Assembly: GCF_036670015.1 (NCBI RefSeq)
Contig: NZ_CP137636.1
Span: 2,272,501-2,336,500 of the forward strand
Reading direction: 5' to 3'
Length of the DNA stretch: 64,000 bases
Origin: Niallia sp. XMNu-256
GTDB taxonomy: Bacteria; Bacillota; Bacilli; Bacillales; Cytobacillaceae
Shown: in pieces, positions 51,446 to 59,998 of the stretch
Layout: every line of letters starts with the position of its first letter
How positions within the stretch are numbered: the first letter of the stretch is position 1
Notes under the pieces: generated by a model
The model's input: the letters and a program-made list of their open reading frames with translations, nothing else
Told to the model about the DNA's origin: nothing
Database searches by the model: none
Translations under genes and position numbers: made by a program

Positions 51446-52309
51446 CTAAATTAAATTCTCGTTTAGAATGGATTCTATAAACTGTGCAACCCCATCTTCA
51501 TTATGAGTTGATGTAACGACATCACATACTTCCTTTACTACATTATCTGCATGGCCCATAGCTGCACTTTTGCCTGCGATTTGTAACATTGAAATATCAT
51601 TATGATTATCCCCGATTGCCGCTGTTTGGGCTAGATCGATCCCTAATTCTGCAGTTAATAATCTTAATGCATTTCCTTTCGATGCCTCTTTATGTTGTAA
51701 ATGGAAATTATAATTCCCTGATTGAACGACGGTTAAATTGGGAAGTTTGTTAAACTTTTTCCAACCGTCTCGAAGCTTTTCTTCAATATAGGATATCGCT
51801 AAAATATTATAAATATCGATATCACTATCCATTAATTCCTCGCAGGATGATATGAAGGAAAACCCTGATTGTCCGAATTGAATTTCAATCCCCCGACGAA
51901 ATAATGCGGTTTCATTTTTCGTGAAGATTCCTTTTTCCAACTCATCAAATAATGTTTTTTCCCCGTACTTTGGAGCGCAGATCCTATTTTCAATAAAAAC
52001 CTCATAATAAAATTGATCCTTTTCTAATTGAATAAGCATATCGATTGCCTGTTGTTTATCAAGAGGAATGGATTGATATAACCTGCCATCAGGCCGGTGA
52101 ATTGTAGCTCCATTTGTTGAAATAATCCAAGGGCTTAAGCCTATTTCTTTAAAAAACATCGTAGCATCAAAGTTTGCTCGGCCAGTAGCCACGACGATCT
52201 CAATTCCCTGTTCAATGGCACGTTTAATCGCAGCAATATTTCTTTCACTAATTGTTGTTTCATCATTTAAGAGAGTTCCATCTAAATCGATGGCAATCAA
52301 TTTAATCAT
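51446..52309 (-). CDS. Cof-type HAD phosphatase
   Basis: A 287-residue haloacid dehalogenase-superfamily phosphatase (Cof/YkrA type IIB). IAIDLDGTLLND at 5-16 holds the nucleophile Asp, VVATGRANFDA the second motif, and TAAIGDNHNDISMLQIAG near 235-252 the metal-binding acidic pair. The cap domain fills residues about 85-185. Members dephosphorylate sugar phosphates, FMN or PLP; the substrate is not predictable. ATG with AAAGGGG. Monocistronic and convergent with the small gene at 51200. Confidence 0.92.
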   Translation of the reverse strand: MIKLIAIDLDGTLLNDETTISERNIAAIKRAIEQGIEIVVATGRANFDATMFFKEIGLSPWIISTNGATIHRPDGRLYQSIPLDKQQAIDMLIQLEKDQFYYEVFIENRICAPKYGEKTLFDELEKGIFTKNETALFRRGIEIQFGQSGFSFISSCEELMDSDIDIYNILAISYIEEKLRDGWKKFNKLPNLTVVQSGNYNFHLQHKEASKGNALRLLTAELGIDLAQTAAIGDNHNDISMLQIAGKSAAMGHADNVVKEVCDVVTSTHNEDGVAQFIESILNENLI

Positions 52310-52435
52310 GTATGAATTCCCCTTTATAACGTAAGATTTACCTAGAAAACCACAAGTACCATTAGGTCTTAAACAAAGTTTGTCATTTTTCTAGTATAAT
52401 AATCATAACAGATTGAGAGATTGGTGGGTTAAAAC

Positions 52436-53314
52436 ATGGATATTCGACATTTACAATACTTTCTTGAAGTAGCCCGACAGAAAAACATGACAAAAGCCGC
52501 GGAAACTCTTCATATATCTCAACCAGCTTTAAGCAAAATGATTAAAAACCTGGAAGAGGAACTTGGATTGACGTTAATTATTCGATCTAATAAAGCAAGT
52601 GAAGTTACGGATGCCGGCCAAATTGTAATGGACTATGCGCAAAGAATGATCTCTCTAATGGAAGAAATGGCAACAACTTTGTCTGATATGACCAATTTAC
52701 AGCGCGGCTCTATTCACATTGGGATTCCTCCGATTGCTGGAAGTTTATTCTTCCCAAAAGTTATTGCTGAATTCCATGCTACTTTTCCAAATATTAAAAT
52801 AAACATTACCGAATATCCTGTACCAAAACTAACAAAAAAAGTACTGGATGGAGAGATTGATTTAGGCATTGCCGTTCTGCCAATTGATGAAGTTGAAATT
52901 CTATCCTATCCCATAGTAAGCGAAAAAATGAAACTAATTCTACATGTTGATCACAAACTTAGTGAAAACAAAGTAGTAAAACTCAATGAATTAAAAGACG
53001 AGGAATTTATTTTTATTAGCGAAGATTTTGCACTCCATGATATTATTTGGAACCATTGTATTCAAGCTGGATTTCAGCCTAGGATTTTATTTAAAAGTAC
53101 GCAATGGGATTTTATGACTGAAATGGTTGCTGCTCATTTAGGCTTGACTATCTTGCCTGAATCGCTCTGCTACAAAATCGATAACGAATTAATAAAAATC
53201 CTAGATCTAGAGCCTGTTATCCCATGGAATCTCTCCGTTATTACAAAAAAGAACAAATATATTTCCAATGCTGCTCAAACGTTTATTGACTTTATGATTA
53301 AAGAACAGAAATAA
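52436..53314 (+). CDS. LysR family regulator, CidR/YwbI-like
   Basis: A 292-residue LysR regulator. The helix-turn-helix is in residues 1-60 (RHLQYFLEVARQKNMTKAAE, QPALSKMIKNLEEELGLTLI). The effector domain starts near 92 (GSIHIGIPPIAGSLFFPKVI). The cidA and lrgB genes follow on the same strand with a LysR-type dyad in between, the layout of B. subtilis ywbI-ywbH-ywbG. It probably activates those genes in response to acetate or a fermentation signal. ATG with GGTGGG. Confidence 0.9.
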   Translation: MDIRHLQYFLEVARQKNMTKAAETLHISQPALSKMIKNLEEELGLTLIIRSNKASEVTDAGQIVMDYAQRMISLMEEMATTLSDMTNLQRGSIHIGIPPIAGSLFFPKVIAEFHATFPNIKINITEYPVPKLTKKVLDGEIDLGIAVLPIDEVEILSYPIVSEKMKLILHVDHKLSENKVVKLNELKDEEFIFISEDFALHDIIWNHCIQAGFQPRILFKSTQWDFMTEMVAAHLGLTILPESLCYKIDNELIKILDLEPVIPWNLSVITKKNKYISNAAQTFIDFMIKEQK

Positions 53315-53325
53315 CCGCCTGAAAG

Positions 53326-53380
53326 AAGCTGTCTTAATAGAAGAGTGCTAACACATTTCTATTAAGACAGCTTTATTTTA
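53326..53380 (+). terminator. Terminator of LysR gene
   Basis: AAGCTGTCTTAATAGAA and TTCTATTAAGACAGCTT form a perfect 17-bp stem followed by TATTTTA. Confidence 0.85.
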
Positions 53381-53418
53381 ATTAACAAATGAAAACCTTT
53401 TCTTATAGAATGTATCCT

Positions 53419-53441
53419 TGTCATAACTTTTGGTTATGACA
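53419..53441. promoter_or_regulatory. LysR-type operator before cidA
   Basis: TGTCATAAC-TTTTG-GTTATGACA is a perfect 9-bp dyad containing a T-N11-A core. It lies about 90 bases upstream of cidA, the usual place for an activator site. Confidence 0.7.
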
Positions 53442-53529
53442 TTGATAAATTAAATGTATTTTACCAAAGATCTCCAACGGTTTATAGTAAAGTCATCAAC
53501 GGATTGAAAAAACCAAGGAGTGATTCATC

Positions 53530-53904
53530 GTGAAAAAATTAATCACGATTACCATACAAATTCTATTTATACATATGTTTTTATTTCTCGGGAACGTAAT
53601 AAAAACACTTGTCCCATTACTTATTCCCGCTTCCATGGTAGGCTTACTGCTCTTGTTCCTAGCTTTATGGCTTGGCATTATAAAGCTGGAGTGGGTAGAA
53701 CAAGGCGGCAATTGGTTGTTAGCTGAATTATTGCTGTTCTTTATTCCTTCTGCAGTTGGAATTGTCAATTACGAGGAAATGTTGAGTTGGCAAGGATTAA
53801 AATCTGTTTTCTTAGTAGGATTAAGCACATTCATTGTCATAAGCTCGACGGCCTTTATAGCTGAAAAATTAAACAATTGGAAAGCGAAGGAGATGTTAAA
53901 ATGA
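53530..53904 (+). CDS. cidA: CidA/LrgA family holin-like protein
   Basis: A 124-residue membrane protein with four hydrophobic segments of the CidA/LrgA family. LVPLLIPASMVGLLLLFLAL near 30-49 and WLLAELLLFFIPSAVGIVNY near 63-82 are typical. It forms oligomers that act on murein hydrolase export or, as now thought, pyruvate/acetate transport and cell death control. The start is GTG behind AAGGAG. Its stop overlaps the start of the lrgB-like gene by four bases (ATGA). LysR regulator upstream. Confidence 0.88.
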   Translation: MKKLITITIQILFIHMFLFLGNVIKTLVPLLIPASMVGLLLLFLALWLGIIKLEWVEQGGNWLLAELLLFFIPSAVGIVNYEEMLSWQGLKSVFLVGLSTFIVISSTAFIAEKLNNWKAKEMLK

Positions 53905-54593
53905 ATATGATCATCCCTACTATTGGAACTTTTTTGATTTACATTTTAGCGAAAAAGGTCTATAAAAAATGGTCCTATCCATTTTTTAATCCTTTACTAC
54001 TGAGTACCGTTACAATTATTGTATTAATTACCCTGTTTAAAATACCTGCAAGTACGTATATCGAACAGACAAAGGGAATTAGCCATTTACTTAGTCCTGC
54101 TACAGTAGCCTTTGCCATTCCAATTTATAAATATTTGCCCTTATTAAAAAAGTATTTAGGCAATATTCTAGTCAGTATTACGAGTGGATCCTTTGTTGCA
54201 ATTGTTTCATCCTTTGTCTTAGCTTTCATTGTGCATTTAAACGAAGATTTAACGATGAGCCTGCTCCCCCGCTCGGTTACAACTCCGATTGCGATCGAAA
54301 TTTCAAAGGAAATAGGCGGTTTGCCACCGTTAACGACGATTTTTGTCATTATTACCGGGATGATTGGTGGGATCATTGGGCCTTATATTATTAAATGGTT
54401 TTCAATTCAATCGCCAATTGCCAGAGGATTGGCTCTAGGAATGGGGGCGCATGGTTCAGGTACAAGTGCTGCAATGGAATACGGTGAAAAAGAAGCGACC
54501 TTTTCGATGATTGGTCTAATTCTTGCCGCATGGATTTCGCTTTTTATGGTCAACTCACTGGTTCCCTCTTTACTGCTCCTTATTCATTTATAA
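53901..54593 (+). CDS. LrgB/CidB family membrane protein
   Basis: A 230-residue membrane protein, partner of CidA, with about seven hydrophobic segments. LLSPATVAFAIPIYKYLPLL near 64-83, PRSVTTPIAIEISKEIGGLP near 123-142 and GLALGMGAHGSGTSAAMEYG near 182-201 are LrgB signatures. ATG at 53901 with AAGGAG; it overlaps the cidA stop. The TAA stop (54591-54593) coincides with the left edge of repeat copy F. Function with CidA in programmed cell lysis or organic acid export is established for the family, not here. Confidence 0.9.
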   Translation: MNMIIPTIGTFLIYILAKKVYKKWSYPFFNPLLLSTVTIIVLITLFKIPASTYIEQTKGISHLLSPATVAFAIPIYKYLPLLKKYLGNILVSITSGSFVAIVSSFVLAFIVHLNEDLTMSLLPRSVTTPIAIEISKEIGGLPPLTTIFVIITGMIGGIIGPYIIKWFSIQSPIARGLALGMGAHGSGTSAAMEYGEKEATFSMIGLILAAWISLFMVNSLVPSLLLLIHL

Positions 54594-54671
54594 AGTGAAA
54601 CTTCCATTAATGGGGTTCTTACTCCCTCTATAAATAAAGGATTATCTTTCGGCCCGTTCAGCCTGATAAAA
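54590..54671 (+). repeat. Structured intergenic repeat, copy F
   Basis: Left end ATAAAGTGAAACTTCCATTA, right end GCCCGTTCAGCCTGATAAAAG. The middle is shortened to AATGGGGTTCTTACTCCCTC and TATAAATAAAGGATTATCTT. It abuts the lrgB-like stop codon. Confidence 0.75.
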
Positions 54672-54672
54672 G

Positions 54673-54715
54673 AGAACCCTCCCCAATACGTTTATTGAGG
54701 AAGGTTTCTTTTTAG
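54673..54715. terminator. Convergent terminator
   Basis: AGAACCCTCCCCAATA and TATTGAGGAAGGTTTCT form a stem with few mismatches and T-runs on both strands, between the lrgB-like and nnr genes. Confidence 0.8.
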
Positions 54716-56142
54716 TTAGAAAAATAATAAACAACTTTTGGTAGAAGTTTGTCAAAGTCGTGTGCTGTCATGGTTTGATCGCCATGTTGTTCTGTCCATT
54801 TATTCCCACATGCCCCATGGATATAAACGGCATTTGCGACTGCATCCTTTATCCCATCATGTGTATGGACACTCGCTACAAGCATCCCGGTAAGCGTATC
54901 CCCTGTTCCCCCTTTTGAAAGTGCACGATTTCCAGTCGGATTGATAACTCCCGATCCATCTGGGAAAGCAATGACCGTCCATTCTCCTTTAAGAACGACA
55001 ATTACACCATTCTCTTGAGAAAATTGTGAGGCCAGCTCGATTCGATTTTTTTGGATATGTGCAGAAGACTCTCCTGTTAAACGACGAAATTCCCCAGGGT
55101 GTGGAGTTAGAATTGTTGGTGCTTGACGTTTCTTATACTCTCTCGGGCTTAGTGCCCCAGCATCTAAAATAACAGGGACTTCCTTGTTCAAAATATCATT
55201 TACAAATTGTTCTAGCTGTTGGTCAGGATTTAACCCTGGTCCAATGGCCATGCTAGAAAAAGCCTGTTGTTGAGTTAATGACCATTCATACAAAAAGGTT
55301 GCCTCTGGTGTAAATCGGCCAATAAAAATGGAAGCATGTCTTGTCGTTGCAACAGATAGCTTGCCAATTCCAAACCGAATGGCCCCGATTGCCGCTAATG
55401 CTGCACTTCCAGGCATCTCGTCACTTCCTGCCACTAGTAACCCTGTTCCAAAGGTTCCTTTATGTGTGTTGCCTGTCCTTTTAGGCAATGTGTTTCGGAC
55501 TTCTTCTTCTGACCAAACCTTCCATCTACTACTTTGCAGAATCCCGATATCAATTACAGTCGTTTGCCCATAATAATGTGAGGATGGATAGAGAAAAGCG
55601 GATGGCTTATATCCATGTAGAACATATGTATAGTTGGCCTTTACAGCATTGTCATCCACATCGCCCGTGTCACATGCTACTCCTGTTGGAACATCTATTG
55701 CAATTACTTTAGCTTGTTGACGGTTGATCCAGTTTGTAATCTCCAAAACATCTTCACGGAGTGGCAACTGGCTACCGACCCCAAGCAATCCATCAATAAT
55801 TACATCTGCTCTTATGTTTTCTGTAAAAGGATTAAAATCATAGCCGCAAGCTTCATAATAAGCTAAATGTTCCTCGGCTGTTTTCGTTTTTGGCAGACCT
55901 AAAGGAAACATTAAACTTACATGATAACGATTGTTTTTTAAATAGCGTGCTAAAACAATTCCATCTCCTCCGTTATTCCCCTTTCCCGCCAGAATGACAA
56001 TTTTCTCGGTCCGCGTAATCGCCTTGCTAATTTGGTGATATAAGCCGTTTCCTGCATTTTCCATTAAAGTGAATAACGACATTCCATTTTGTTCTGCATG
56101 TGCATCTACATCTTTAATTTGCTGACCTGAGTAAATATACAT
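54712..56142 (-). CDS. nnr: Bifunctional NAD(P)H-hydrate epimerase/dehydratase
   Basis: A 476-residue repair enzyme that recovers NAD(P)H from its hydrated forms. The N-terminal YjeF epimerase domain (1-210) has AGKGNNGGDG near 51-60 and GLLGVGSQL. The C-terminal ADP-dependent dehydratase domain (about 225-476) has ILTPHPGEFRRL, VVLKGEWTVI and SKGGTGDTLTGM, with the catalytic Asp in GTGD. ATG with GAGGAGAGG. Fused in one protein, as is common in bacteria. Confidence 0.94.
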   Translation of the reverse strand: MYIYSGQQIKDVDAHAEQNGMSLFTLMENAGNGLYHQISKAITRTEKIVILAGKGNNGGDGIVLARYLKNNRYHVSLMFPLGLPKTKTAEEHLAYYEACGYDFNPFTENIRADVIIDGLLGVGSQLPLREDVLEITNWINRQQAKVIAIDVPTGVACDTGDVDDNAVKANYTYVLHGYKPSAFLYPSSHYYGQTTVIDIGILQSSRWKVWSEEEVRNTLPKRTGNTHKGTFGTGLLVAGSDEMPGSAALAAIGAIRFGIGKLSVATTRHASIFIGRFTPEATFLYEWSLTQQQAFSSMAIGPGLNPDQQLEQFVNDILNKEVPVILDAGALSPREYKKRQAPTILTPHPGEFRRLTGESSAHIQKNRIELASQFSQENGVIVVLKGEWTVIAFPDGSGVINPTGNRALSKGGTGDTLTGMLVASVHTHDGIKDAVANAVYIHGACGNKWTEQHGDQTMTAHDFDKLLPKVVYYFSN

Positions 56143-56269
56143 AACGATCCTCTCCTCATTTTTCTATTTCCATTATAATCCTTTTTTTACTTTTTGTTTG
56201 AGATTATTCCTTTTATGAAACGATAGTGTATAATAACGATTGGAAACATTATGAGAGGATGCATGAAAA

Positions 56270-56560
56270 TTGAATATTACCGAATACACTGTTGAACAAA
56301 TTAAAGATCCTACTGGCATATTAACAGGTGAACGTTATGAATTTTTTCTCACGATTGAGGTGCCAGAAGACGATGAACTAGCTGAGGAACAAGGCCTACA
56401 ATTGAAAGTCCTTTATGGGGTTGATGAAAACTCTTCTAAAATTCTTCAGTACCACTTTTATAATCGTATCGAAAATAAGTATTTGGATTTTGAATTAGAA
56501 GAAGATGAAGAAAAAATAGTGGAAGATTTTTGCCGGGCACACTATGGCGAAGATGAATAA
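56270..56560 (+). CDS. DUF6509 family protein
   Basis: A 96-residue acidic soluble protein, NITEYTVEQIKDPTGILTGE then FFLTIEVPEDDELAEEQGL, ending in a very acidic tail (ELEEDEEKIVEDF). It matches small Bacillus proteins of DUF6509; function unknown. The start is TTG at 56270 with GAGAGG 11 bases upstream. A TATAAT-like box lies at 56229-56234. Confidence 0.7.
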   Translation: MNITEYTVEQIKDPTGILTGERYEFFLTIEVPEDDELAEEQGLQLKVLYGVDENSSKILQYHFYNRIENKYLDFELEEDEEKIVEDFCRAHYGEDE

Positions 56561-56604
56561 TTAGCTAATATTATTACAGAGACTTATAGCTATATTGGAA
56601 TGAT

Positions 56605-56642
56605 AAAAAGGAATGAAATCACGAAAGGTTTCATTCCTTTTT
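56605..56642. terminator. Convergent terminator
   Basis: AAAAAGGAATGAAA and TTTCATTCCTTTTT form a perfect 14-bp stem with T-runs on both strands. Confidence 0.85.
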
Positions 56643-56654
56643 ACTTTTAACTAT

Positions 56655-57047
56655 CTATTTATTTCCTTCTTCCACTATATGAAACAATAAATGAGCTAAA
56701 TGATGAATGGGACCATATTCTTGTTCCTCTTCTTCCGTCTCTTCTTCTTCTTGGAATTCAAGATCATTTAGATATAACGCCATGAATTCATAGTAATCAT
56801 CCTTTTGAAAAGCATAGCACGCACTCGGATCTTCATTGTCCTCATCATACTGTAGAATTAGATGAGATTGTCCTCCTTTTTCATCAAAGGCATCAAAAAA
56901 TATGAAAAATCCAATATTGGTGTCCAATTCAAATAAATGCCTCGTACCGCCTTCTGTTACTCGGTTAAAATCATCCTCCGATAACTTTTGAACAGTCATT
57001 GAATCAACCTGATCTTCTTTGTGAAATTGCACAGTGAAAGTATTCAT
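56655..57047 (-). CDS. Acidic hypothetical protein
   Basis: A 130-residue protein with a Glu-rich stretch (EEEETEEEEQEY) near residues 99-110 and a His-rich end (GPIHHLAHLLFHIVEE). The first half has a beta-rich pattern, FELDTNIGFFIFFDAFDEKG. No family was recognised. ATG with AAGGAGCG. Convergent with the DUF6509 gene, sharing its terminator. Confidence 0.6.
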   Translation of the reverse strand: MNTFTVQFHKEDQVDSMTVQKLSEDDFNRVTEGGTRHLFELDTNIGFFIFFDAFDEKGGQSHLILQYDEDNEDPSACYAFQKDDYYEFMALYLNDLEFQEEEETEEEEQEYGPIHHLAHLLFHIVEEGNK

Positions 57048-57098
57048 TGTATCGCTCCTTATCTTTAGTCAACATTAAAAAGTATGTACAACCAGATC

Positions 57099-57601
57099 TC
57101 ACTCTAATACATTTCGAAGAAATTTGCTATTGAATTCAGATATTGGGGGAAAGAAATAGTAACGGCCATTATTAGATGCGGAAAAAAGTAGACCTAATTC
57201 ACGAAGATGGTTTTAGGCAATGGTCCGTGATGAGAGTTTTAAGAAGTGGCGGCCATCTGAATTGGCGATAGTTGAATGTAATGTAGATAATCATTAACGG
57301 CTTCAATATGAGCGTTCTGAGAAATGAATTGACAGCTTGGACAAATCCAATTAGCTGAAATGTTAGAACAACTTACACTAAATAGAATTTGATTCGGTTC
57401 TATTTTAAACTTTTGAAAAGGATCTTACATAGAATCAACATGCTTTTTTAACAAATATCGATTCAAGTTTTGCATTCGTGTTTTCACTAATTTAGATTGA
57501 CGGTAAATTTTCTCAAACTTTATGACCTTTTCATAAAGCTGTTCATCATGAATCATGCAATTAATCAGATCTTGATTAAAAGAGTTTGTCTTTAAGATCA
57601 T
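57099..57601 (-). pseudogene. Fragmented gene resembling a NERD-domain protein C-terminus
   Basis: Starting at the ATG at 57599-57601 the minus strand gives MILKTNSFNQDLINCMIHDE ... LLKKHVDSM then TAA. The same frame continues DPFQKFKIEPNQILFSVSCS and NWICPSCQFISQNAHIEA up to TAA. After a frame change comes NHLRELGLLFSASNNGRYYF before TGA. The zinc-knuckle-like CPSC and the last helix and strand recall the C-terminal part of NERD (nuclease-related) proteins of Bacillus, whose N-terminal half is missing. The identification is tentative; the decay is clear. Confidence 0.5.
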
Positions 57602-57616
57602 ATAGGAATTTGTATT

Positions 57617-57646
57617 AAAAAAGCCCGCTAATCATTAGCGGGCTTT
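57617..57646 (-). terminator. Terminator of csp gene 57654
   Basis: AAAGCCCGCTAAT and ATTAGCGGGCTTT pair perfectly; the minus strand ends in a T-run. Confidence 0.88.
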
Positions 57647-57653
57647 AAAACTT

Positions 57654-57854
57654 TTATATTTTTTGAACATTAACAGCTTGTGGTCCACGTTGACCTTGCT
57701 CTATGTCAAAACTTACTTCTTGGCCTTCATCAAGAGATTTGAATCCTTCACTTTGGATTGCAGAAAAGTGTACGAATACGTCGTCTCCACCTTCTTGCTC
57801 AATAAATCCAAATCCTTTTTCAGCGTTAAACCATTTTACTTTTCCTGTTGCCAT
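57654..57854 (-). CDS. Cold-shock protein (CspA family)
   Basis: A 66-residue single-stranded nucleic acid chaperone. RNP1 KGFGFIE at 13-19 and RNP2 VFVHFSAI at 26-33 are intact; the start [13 protein letters not shown] is canonical. ATG with AGGAGG. It lies 125 bases beyond the start-distal end of the DEAD-box helicase gene on the same strand. The other csp at 59691 is close in sequence. Confidence 0.95.
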   Translation of the reverse strand: MATGKVKWFNAEKGFGFIEQEGGDDVFVHFSAIQSEGFKSLDEGQEVSFDIEQGQRGPQAVNVQKI

Positions 57855-57979
57855 TTACATTTTCCTCCTAGATATCATTGCAAAAAATCAGAATCTAAAA
57901 TTCTGTCCTTATTAATATGTCTACATTTCTCGATTTTTATAAGGCAAAAACACTATTTTTATAAAATATTTTTTTCTGA

Positions 57980-59419
57980 TTAACGATTACGGCTTCTTCT
58001 ACGATCGCGATCACGGTCACGATCACGGTCACGAGAAGATGATGATGCACGTCCACGGTCATTTCGGCGTTTACGATCGAATTGAGGTTTCGGTTTTCTA
58101 GATCGTAACGGTTCAACAGCCGTTAATCTAACCGGTGTCGCATCAGGTTCTTTTGTAATCAATTTCAAAGCAGCTGCCAAAAGTGTTACCGAATCCATGT
58201 CTTCTAATAAATTTTCGGCAATCTTTTTATATTCTTGATACTCATTATTTTCAATTGTCTCTTGTAATTGATTAATTGCCGCCTGTTGATTCCCCGCCAA
58301 CACGTCATGCATTGATGGAATTGGCATTTTGTTCATTTTCTTTTTCGTCATATTCTCAATGATTCTCAAATGATCAATTTCCCTAGGAGTTACAAATGAG
58401 ACCGCTATCCCTTTTTTCCCTGCTCGGCCTGTACGTCCGATACGGTGAACATAGCTTTCTGGATCCTGTGGAATATCAAAGTTGTATACGTGAGACACTC
58501 CGCTAATATCAAGACCACGTGCAGCAACATCTGTTGCAACCATAATATCGATGGTTTGGTCTTTAAAACGACGAATCACTTGATCACGCTTTGCTTGAGC
58601 AATGTCTCCATGAATCCCTTCAGCTGAGTACCCTCTTTTAATAAGACCCTCTACGACTTCATCGACACGTTTCTTCGTCCGGCCAAACACAATCGCCAAT
58701 TCGGGAGATTGAATATCCAGCAAACTACACAAAACATCAAACTTTTGTTTTTCATGCGCTTCAATATAATGCTGTTCAATATTGGTAACGGTCATTTCTT
58801 TTGCTTTAATTCTTACAATTTCAGGATTATCCATGAATCTCTCGGCTAAAGATTGAATCCGTTTTGGCATTGTAGCAGAAAACAGCATGGTTTGCTTTTC
58901 CTCAGGTGTTTTGGCAAGGATTTTTTCAATATCCTCAATGAATCCCATATTTAGCATTTCATCTGCTTCGTCTAAAATAACCATTTTGATATGATCAAGA
59001 CGAATCGTTTTTCTCTCAATATGATCAATTAATCTTCCTGGTGTTGCTGCAATGATCTGTGGTCTATTTTTTAATGCACGAATTTGACGGCCAATATCCT
59101 GTCCACCATAAATCGGTAACGTACGTATGCCTTTAACTTGACCAATCCGATTCAACTCTTCTCCGACTTGAACAGCAAGTTCACGTGTTGGACATACGAC
59201 AAGTCCTTGAATTCCAGCTTGAACGTCCATTAACTCTAAAAGTGGTACACCAAAGGCTGTTGTTTTACCTGTACCGGTTTGGGCCTGGCCAATCACGTCT
59301 TTACCTGTAAGGGCAATAGGAATTGCCTGCGCTTGAATTGGTGATGGTTCTTCAAAGCCCATATTGGAAATAGCTTTTTCAATTTCTTTACTCAAGCCGA
59401 AATCTGAAAATGTTGTCAA
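57980..59419 (-). CDS. cshA: DEAD-box RNA helicase CshA-like
   Basis: A 479-residue ATP-dependent RNA helicase. The Q motif [14 protein letters not shown] is at 21-34, Walker [10 protein letters not shown] at 46-54, then PTRELAVQ, the VILDEADEM box, LFSATMP and the [10 protein letters not shown] motif. The C-terminus is basic and ends in [16 protein letters not shown] and RRRSRNR, a simple Arg-Asp repeat that should bind RNA. CshA in Bacillus helps cold growth, ribosome assembly and RNA decay. The flanking csp genes support a cold-shock role. ATG with AGGAGG. Confidence 0.95.
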   Translation of the reverse strand: MTTFSDFGLSKEIEKAISNMGFEEPSPIQAQAIPIALTGKDVIGQAQTGTGKTTAFGVPLLELMDVQAGIQGLVVCPTRELAVQVGEELNRIGQVKGIRTLPIYGGQDIGRQIRALKNRPQIIAATPGRLIDHIERKTIRLDHIKMVILDEADEMLNMGFIEDIEKILAKTPEEKQTMLFSATMPKRIQSLAERFMDNPEIVRIKAKEMTVTNIEQHYIEAHEKQKFDVLCSLLDIQSPELAIVFGRTKKRVDEVVEGLIKRGYSAEGIHGDIAQAKRDQVIRRFKDQTIDIMVATDVAARGLDISGVSHVYNFDIPQDPESYVHRIGRTGRAGKKGIAVSFVTPREIDHLRIIENMTKKKMNKMPIPSMHDVLAGNQQAAINQLQETIENNEYQEYKKIAENLLEDMDSVTLLAAALKLITKEPDATPVRLTAVEPLRSRKPKPQFDRKRRNDRGRASSSSRDRDRDRDRDRRRSRNR

Positions 59420-59644
59420 AATAAAATTCCTCCTTAGAAAACTCTTTTAAATATGGTTGATATAACAAGTATAGGTTTGCCATTAAACCATTCTTTTTTT
59501 CATAAAAATAAAATTATCATTAAAAAGTGGGTTATCAATATGCGGAAGGTAAGAAGTAAGAGGTTTCCTCACCTTTATCAATCACGAGGGGTAATCAATA
59601 ACGCTCTTTAAGTGGTATGAAATCGCAAATGATCTAACGACATA

Positions 59645-59678
59645 AAAAAGTGATGCATGGGATACATGCATCACTTTT
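59645..59678 (-). terminator. Terminator of csp gene 59691
   Basis: AAAAGTGATGCATG and CATGCATCACTTTT pair perfectly; T-runs on both strands. Confidence 0.88.
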
Positions 59679-59690
59679 ATCAGCGGTTAA

Positions 59691-59891
59691 TTACGCTTTA
59701 ACAACGTTAGCTGCTTGTGGTCCACGGTTACCTTCAACGATATCAAAATTAACAGCTTCACCTTCTTCTAAAGTTTTGAAGCCTTCAGATTGAATAGCTG
59801 AGAAGTGTACAAATACGTCCGTTCCTTCTGTAGATTCGATGAATCCAAAACCTTTTTCTGCGTTAAACCATTTTACTTTACCTGTGTTCAT
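59691..59891 (-). CDS. Cold-shock protein (CspA family)
   Basis: A 66-residue cold-shock domain protein. RNP1 KGFGFIE and RNP2 VFVHFSAI are present after [14 protein letters not shown] chose the ATG at 59889-59891 with GGAGG five bases upstream over an earlier in-frame start. A 160-base leader with two hairpins precedes it, behind a consensus promoter. It is one of two csp genes around cshA. Confidence 0.95.
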   Translation of the reverse strand: MNTGKVKWFNAEKGFGFIESTEGTDVFVHFSAIQSEGFKTLEEGEAVNFDIVEGNRGPQAANVVKA

Positions 59892-59952
59892 GGGTAGTAC
59901 CTCCGAAATTGTTTTCACTCTAAGTTATACATATAACATTTTACCTAATAAA

Positions 59953-59998
59953 AAAGCCGAAGCTTTAAAGTAACTGTAGAATAAATAACGACTACAGT
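59953..59998 (-). promoter_or_regulatory. Cold-shock leader hairpins
   Basis: On the minus strand ACTGTA...TACAGT (59973-59998) is followed by AAAGC-TTCG-GCTTT (59953-59966) and a run of T. The second looks like a small attenuator inside the csp 5' leader. Confidence 0.5.
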
